In this document: positions 60,007 to 64,000 of the stretch, one piece after another
How the letters are laid out: each line of letters begins with the position of its first letter
Numbering within the stretch: position 1 is the stretch's first letter
DNA from: an uncultured Lachnospiraceae bacterium
Lineage (GTDB): Bacteria > Bacillota > Clostridia > Lachnospirales > Lachnospiraceae
NCBI GenBank assembly: GCA_947246015.1
Contig: CAMXQE010000016.1
Location: 1-64,000 of the forward strand
Direction: 5' to 3'
Length of the DNA stretch: 64,000 nucleotides
Position numbers and translations under genes: made by a program
The notes under the pieces: generated by a model
Told to the model about the DNA's origin: nothing
The model's input: the letters and a program-made list of their open reading frames with translations, nothing else
The model's database searches: none

Positions 60007-61068
60007 ATGGATACAGATAAGACAATGGAAAGAAAACAGCTTGTCATATACCTGATTGTGGCATACGGAGTCACTTATGTGATGGGACTGTTCATGTGGT
60101 ACGGGAATGCGAAAGGAATCGATGTGAGCGCTTTTCCGAATGCACAGATGATGTATCCCGCTGCTGGCGTGATGCTGGCATACCTGCTGACCCGCAGGGA
60201 GGATGTGCGGATGCCGAAATGGTTTTTCAGGATTTTTCTTGTCCTGACGGCGGTTATGATAGCAATATCCATTGTTTCCGTTATGGTACCGTATGAAATA
60301 TCCCTGCCTGGGGCCGGCGGAATTTCCTTATGGCTGCTGATGATACAATATGTCATAATGATTGGAAGTGTGGTCTGCTGGATTTTCTATTTTGCGGCAG
60401 GAAAGGAAAAAAGAGCGGCATACGGGCTTAAATGGAACAACAGTAAATCTTCCCTGTTCTGCATTTTGCTGTTCATGGCCCTTTATATAATGCGGAACGT
60501 CCTGGCTTATCTGTTTGCCGGACAACTGGAGTATTTTGCGGTCATTATCCTGGGCAATCCTTATACATGGATTAATATGTTTGTCATACTGATTAATTTG
60601 CTGTTCGTATTTACGGCTTTTTTCGGTGAAGAGTACGGATGGAGATATTATCTGCAGCCGCTTATGCAGAAAAAATTCGGAGCAAGGGGCGGAGTATTGC
60701 TGCTGGGGGTAGTATGGGGACTCTGGCATCTGCCGGTGGATTTCTTTTATTACAGTCCCGAAACCGGACTTGCGGCGGCTGCGGCGCAGCAGATTACCTG
60801 TATTACACTCGGTATTTTCTTTGCATACGCTTATAGGAAGACGGATAATATATGGGTACCGGTCATTCTCCATTTTCTGAACAATAATCTGATTGCCGTT
60901 TTTTCCGGCAATTATTCTTCAGACATATTGCAGAACCAGAATGTCCTGTGGTCGCAGCTTCCGGCTTCGCTGCTGGTGAATGGAGTGGTGTTCGGAGGGT
61001 TTTTGGCTTCCAGGGAATTCAGAACCCGAAAAGGTACAGGGTCTGATGGCAGACAGGACGATGAGTAA
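60007..61068 (+). CDS. CPBP-family intramembrane metalloprotease
   Basis: The 353-residue protein has about eight membrane helices. It carries the CPBP motifs: 'AFFGEEYGWRYYLQPLMQK' (E-E-x-x-x-R), 'LLGVVWGLWHLPVDFFYYS' (second His) and 'VPVILHFLNNNLIAVFSG'. Members process prenylated proteins or peptides or give immunity to bacteriocins. ATG at 60007 follows GAGGAAATAAAAG. Placed after a LytTR/GHKL pair, it could serve in peptide signalling or self-immunity, but no peptide gene was found. Confidence 0.93.
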   Translation: MDTDKTMERKQLVIYLIVAYGVTYVMGLFMWYGNAKGIDVSAFPNAQMMYPAAGVMLAYLLTRREDVRMPKWFFRIFLVLTAVMIAISIVSVMVPYEISLPGAGGISLWLLMIQYVIMIGSVVCWIFYFAAGKEKRAAYGLKWNNSKSSLFCILLFMALYIMRNVLAYLFAGQLEYFAVIILGNPYTWINMFVILINLLFVFTAFFGEEYGWRYYLQPLMQKKFGARGGVLLLGVVWGLWHLPVDFFYYSPETGLAAAAAQQITCITLGIFFAYAYRKTDNIWVPVILHFLNNNLIAVFSGNYSSDILQNQNVLWSQLPASLLVNGVVFGGFLASREFRTRKGTGSDGRQDDE

Positions 61069-61154
61069 AAAGAATACTGGAAGTATCCACCCGTGCATGA
61101 TAGAATATCCATATAAGAAGTTTAAGGGAAAACAGTACGGAAATGAGGGAAAGC

Positions 61155-62066
61155 ATGAAAATCTTGGTGATAGGCGGAAGTTATTTTTTCGGAAGGGTTT
61201 TTGTCATGCAGGCAGCGTGGGAGCATGATATTACAGTAGTAAACAGAGGCACTTATTCCATGGAGGAGTTTGGTGTCAGACAGATAAAAGGAGACAGAAG
61301 GGATGCGTCCGTATGGAAAACATGCGGAGAGGACTATGATGCAATCGTTGATTTCTGTGCTTATGAAAAAGAAGATATTGCGATAGTGCTCCGGAATTTA
61401 CCGGGGAAAACCGGACAGTATATTTTTATCAGTACCGTAGATGTTTATGAACGCGGAGGAGAAGCCGGAAAAAGGGCGAAGAAAGATGAGACAACGCCTT
61501 TTGAGCAAAGGACATTTTCCGGAGAAGCAGGAGCCTATATCGCCGGAAAGATTGCCTTAGAGAAGGAACTGGCAAAGGAATGCGCGAAGAGGAATATAAA
61601 CTATACTGTCTTAAGGCCCGCCATATTATATGGCCCGTTTAACTATGCCCCAAGAGAATCGGCATACATCCGGATGATTGTGCAGGGCGGTGTTCTGCCG
61701 CGCATAACTGGTACAACCGGCAGGTTCCAGTTCCTTTATGTGAAAGATGCCGCGGAAGCCGTGCTGAAATGCCTGTTTAATCAAACGGCCTGCGGGCAGG
61801 CGTATAACCTGTGCGGGGATGAAGTACTTACCTATGACTCTTTTTTAGAAGGTTTAAAAGAGGCGGCGGATGTAGAGCTGCGGGAACTGCCGGTTCCTTA
61901 TGGGCAGGCCGGAGCGCAGGGAATCCCGCTTCCTTTCCCCGTTACGGAGGAAGAGACGGAACTTTATTCCAATGAAAAAAGCAAACGGGAGCTGGGGATG
62001 GACTATACGGGATTTCCGGAAGGAATGGCGAAAACTTACCGGGCATTTAAAGGAGTGTTCATGTAG
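61155..62066 (+). CDS. NAD-dependent epimerase/dehydratase (extended SDR)
   Basis: ATG at 61155 is favoured over 61143 because GAGGGAAAG sits upstream. The 303-residue protein opens with the Rossmann signature 'MKILVIGGSYFFGRVFVMQA', then 'VNRGTYSMEEFGVRQIKGDR', 'YDAIVDFCAYEKEDI', and 'YIFISTVDVYERGG'. The usual Y-x-x-x-K appears as 'AYIAGKIALEKELAKE'. 'ILYGPFNYAPRESAYI' and 'FLYVKDAAEAVLKCLFNQ' follow. It acts on a nucleotide sugar or related substrate that cannot be named. Confidence 0.9.
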   Translation: MKILVIGGSYFFGRVFVMQAAWEHDITVVNRGTYSMEEFGVRQIKGDRRDASVWKTCGEDYDAIVDFCAYEKEDIAIVLRNLPGKTGQYIFISTVDVYERGGEAGKRAKKDETTPFEQRTFSGEAGAYIAGKIALEKELAKECAKRNINYTVLRPAILYGPFNYAPRESAYIRMIVQGGVLPRITGTTGRFQFLYVKDAAEAVLKCLFNQTACGQAYNLCGDEVLTYDSFLEGLKEAADVELRELPVPYGQAGAQGIPLPFPVTEEETELYSNEKSKRELGMDYTGFPEGMAKTYRAFKGVFM

Positions 62067-62077
62067 GGCAGAGGCTG

Positions 62078-62146
62078 TTCGGGTAAACGCTGCAATGCCC
62101 CGGCGGAACCATATGAGTCCGACGGGGCATTGAGCGTTTACCTGAA
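62078..62146. terminator. Long two-way hairpin between convergent genes
   Basis: TTCGGGTAAACGCT and CAATGCCCC pair with GGGGCATTG and AGCGTTTACCTGAA over about 23 bp around a loop of 21 bases. It sits between the epimerase and YeiH genes, which converge. There is no strong U-run on either side. Confidence 0.7.
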
Positions 62147-62166
62147 TGATTAAACCGCAAAGCAAC

Positions 62167-63201
62167 CTACCATATGCCGAGCAGCCGCTGCATCAGAAGG
62201 CTGACGCCCGTAATGCCGGCCCAGCAGCACAGTCCCATTACAATCGGCTTCCCTCCGGTCTTAATCAGTTTCACGATGTTTGTATTCAGTCCGATTGCGG
62301 CCATGGCCATGATGATAAAGAATTTGCTCAGTTCCTTAAAGGGTGAGAAAAGGGAAGAAGGAACGCCCAGAGAAACTGCAATGGTAGTAATGACCGATGC
62401 CGCTACGAAATACAGGATGAAGAAAGGGAAAATCTGTTTTAAGCTTACTTTATTGCCGCCGGCGGATTCCTTTTCTTTTTTTGTGCGGAAAAAGGCAAGA
62501 ACGAGCGTGATGGGGATGATAGCCAGTGTTCTCGTAAGCTTTACCGTAACTGCTTTATCCAGGGTAGCGCTGCCCAGCTGGTACATATTGTCCCAGGTGG
62601 AAGCAGCCGCTGTAACGGAAGAAGTGTCATTGACGGCGGTGCCGGCGAAGATTCCGAACGCTTCTCCGGAAGTCTGTGAAAAACCTACCAGAGCGCCGAA
62701 GTGGGGAAAAATCACGGCAGCCAGCACATTGAAGAAGAAAATGACGGAAATCGCCTGCGCCACTTCTTCATCGTCCGCATCGATAACCGGAGCGGTGGCA
62801 GCAATTGCGGAACCGCCGCAGATAGAAGAACCTACACCGACCAGCGTGGATATTTTCGAAGGAATATGCATGGCTTTATGCAGTAAATATGCGATGAGCA
62901 GAGAGGCGGAAATGGTAGCCAGAATAATAGGAAGCGACTGTTTTCCCGTTTCCAGGATAACCGACAGATTCAGGCCGAATCCCAGGAGAATGACCGCATA
63001 CTGGAGGATTTTTTTCGAAGTAAATGTAACGCCCGGCTTTAGTCCGTCCGTAACAGGAAAAACAAGAGTGATAACCATACCTGCAAGAATGGCAATGACA
63101 GGGCCGCCGATAATGGGAAATGCCTTTCCAAGCAGCAGGGATGGAAGGGCAATGACCAGACAGAGCAGGATTCCTTTGTAATTTTCTTTCAGTTTGTTCA
63201 T
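62167..63201 (-). CDS. YeiH-family putative sulfate exporter
   Basis: The 344-residue protein has nine to eleven helices: '[19 protein letters not shown]', '[18 protein letters not shown]', '[20 protein letters not shown]', '[20 protein letters not shown]' and '[20 protein letters not shown]'. '[12 protein letters not shown]' and the terminal 'AIGLNTN' mark the UPF0324/YeiH family, predicted anion exporters linked to sulfite or taurine metabolism. ATG at 63201 follows AAAGGTGG. Three 16-bp repeats stand upstream. Confidence 0.93.
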   Translation of the reverse strand: MNKLKENYKGILLCLVIALPSLLLGKAFPIIGGPVIAILAGMVITLVFPVTDGLKPGVTFTSKKILQYAVILLGFGLNLSVILETGKQSLPIILATISASLLIAYLLHKAMHIPSKISTLVGVGSSICGGSAIAATAPVIDADDEEVAQAISVIFFFNVLAAVIFPHFGALVGFSQTSGEAFGIFAGTAVNDTSSVTAAASTWDNMYQLGSATLDKAVTVKLTRTLAIIPITLVLAFFRTKKEKESAGGNKVSLKQIFPFFILYFVAASVITTIAVSLGVPSSLFSPFKELSKFFIIMAMAAIGLNTNIVKLIKTGGKPIVMGLCCWAGITGVSLLMQRLLGIW

Positions 63202-63218
63202 ATGTTGTCCACCTTTCT

Positions 63219-63266
63219 TATCTTTAACTTATATTATCTTTAACTTATATTATCTTTAACTTATAT
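63219..63266 (-). repeat. Three perfect 16-bp tandem repeats upstream of yeiH-like gene
   Basis: TATCTTTAACTTATAT (plus strand) occurs three times without a mismatch at 63219, 63235 and 63251. On the minus strand each unit contains TATAAG or ATAATATAA, and a TATAAT lies at 63270-63265. They may be regulator sites, or a slippage tract altering promoter spacing. The unit starts 17 bases before the gene start codon. Confidence 0.85.
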
Positions 63267-63361
63267 TATAACAGATTCTTTCTGTTAAATTATAGCACTG
63301 CCGGAATTTTGGAACAATACTAAAAAAATATGACAAAACCGTTTATGAATACGGGGAAAAT

Positions 63362-63369
63362 GCCGATAT
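63362..63369 (+). promoter_or_regulatory. Sigma-28 (SigD)-type -10 box
   Basis: GCCGATAT matches the -10 of flagellar sigma factor promoters (GCCGATAA/T). The corresponding -35 (TAAA about 15 bases upstream) is poor: TTAT or TTTA near 63343. It lies 79 bases before the gene at 63448, which is followed through to the window edge. Confidence 0.4.
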
Positions 63370-63447
63370 ATAAACTAATATAGCAGATACGGAAGTGATA
63401 AGAAAACGGATTTTCTTTTCGACTGTGGATTCAAGGAGGATGAACGG

Positions 63448-64000
63448 ATGGGAATAGTAACGGTTAATTTAGCAGGTATTATGGGAAATACAGGGGCCGG
63501 AACAGGTGTAACAGGCAATACAGGAGCCGGACAGGACGGAAACAGCCAGATAAAGAACGGCTCCATTTATGCAGGAAACATCAACGGCATGAGCAATGAC
63601 CGCATTGAGCAGAAGCGGGCGATGGCACGGAAGCAGGCGTCTAAGGCGCTTATGGACCAGTTTGCTTTAGATAATGAAGTGACGGATAAGATGAATGAAC
63701 TGCGTGCCAGAAATGCGGAGATAAAACAGGAAATTTCAGGTCTGAAGGATCAGAGAAAGGTATTTACGGAAGAACAGGAAGCTTTAAAGGAGAAATACGG
63801 AATCAGTCCGGACAGCGAAGAACAGAAACAGTTAGACGCTATCCTGCGGGTAAAACAGGCGAAGAATTCAGGTGACTGGAGCGGAGTGAGCGAAGAAGAT
63901 ATCGAAATGGTTGCAGGTATGGACAAAACACAGCTGACCGAATATCAGACGCGCGCACTCGGATACGAGAGTGTCAAGGGCTATCTGGACGGGGAAATAG
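63448..64000 (+). CDS. Coiled-coil protein with Gly/Thr/Asn-rich N-terminus, partial
   Basis: ATG at 63448 follows CAAGGAGG. The frame is open to the right edge, giving 184 residues. Residues 1-35 have repeated G-N-T-G-A-G and G-T-G-V-T-G words ('AGIMGNTGAGTGVTGNTGAG'). Residues 45-125 are long charged helices likely to form coiled coils ('MDQFALDNEVTDKMNELRAR', 'QEISGLKDQRKVFTEEQEAL'). No signal peptide is seen. No family is recognised. A sigma-28-like -10 box upstream hints at a motility-linked gene. Confidence 0.75.
   Translation, partial: MGIVTVNLAGIMGNTGAGTGVTGNTGAGQDGNSQIKNGSIYAGNINGMSNDRIEQKRAMARKQASKALMDQFALDNEVTDKMNELRARNAEIKQEISGLKDQRKVFTEEQEALKEKYGISPDSEEQKQLDAILRVKQAKNSGDWSGVSEEDIEMVAGMDKTQLTEYQTRALGYESVKGYLDGEI

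Overview
The window reads as a chromosome segment of a Gram-positive, low-to-moderate G+C gut Firmicute, most likely Lachnospiraceae (Clostridia). The grounds are a FapA (DUF342) C-terminus next to rpsB-tsf, strong GGAGG-type ribosome binding sites, YesM/YesN regulators beside LplB/YtcP sugar permeases, a LytTR/AgrC-like pair, and many lipoproteins. No phage, complete insertion sequence, rRNA operon or CRISPR array was seen. One tRNA, Val(CAC), is present.

Layout. (1) 1-4.1 kb: end of a FapA-like gene, three small envelope or coiled-coil genes, then rpsB and tsf. (2) 4.1-9.9 kb: a visibly A+T-rich accessory island of small genes and remnants. It holds a scrambled copy of the tsf 3' end, a decayed gene, a 28-residue type I toxin-like peptide, two orphan genes, an XRE regulator with a damaged HipA-like kinase, a BrnT/BrnA-like toxin-antitoxin pair and the tail of a membrane protein gene. 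(3) 10.2-18.5 kb: housekeeping genes on the plus strand: pheA, a DUF815 ATPase, Ppx/GppA, Ppk, Maf and a HAD phosphatase. (4) 18.5-24 kb, minus strand: a PHP-HAD fusion, an ABC-F protein and a chemotaxis receptor. (5) 24.2-29.8 kb: GNAT, an OmpR/HisKA two-component system and its FtsX-type ABC exporter. (6) 29.9-33.7 kb: a split chromate transporter, a lipoprotein, the tRNA and an HD-domain protein. (7) 33.9-53.6 kb: a large glycan locus with GH31, GH42, GH29 and GH3 enzymes, a YesM/YesN two-component system, an oligosaccharide ABC transporter, a second binding protein and an MFS carrier. (8) 53.6-64 kb: GDPD, a repeat-bearing lipoprotein, an AlbA_2 regulator, a LytTR/GHKL pair, two tandem hairpin units, a DUF3887 lipoprotein, a chain of hairpins, a CPBP protease, an epimerase, a YeiH transporter and the start of a coiled-coil protein with a possible sigma-28 promoter.

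How genes work together. The four glycosidases all lack signal peptides and match the bonds of fucosylated xyloglucan side chains: fucose, galactose, xylose and the glucan backbone. With the ABC importer and its YesM/YesN regulators they look like an intracellular pathway for imported xyloglucan-type oligosaccharides. Ppx and Ppk would govern polyphosphate. The OmpR-type system probably controls the adjoining exporter.

The least explained sequence is 59.1-60.0 kb. Two 106-bp foldback units stand in tandem, and after one small gene six hairpins stand in a row with a possible 10-bp pseudoknot. Two dispersed repeat families (9951/38375 and 24095/32992) and a 49-bp direct repeat enclosing nested inverted repeats (51.7-52.1 kb) also have no assigned function. 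All family names come from reading protein motifs; no database search was run.
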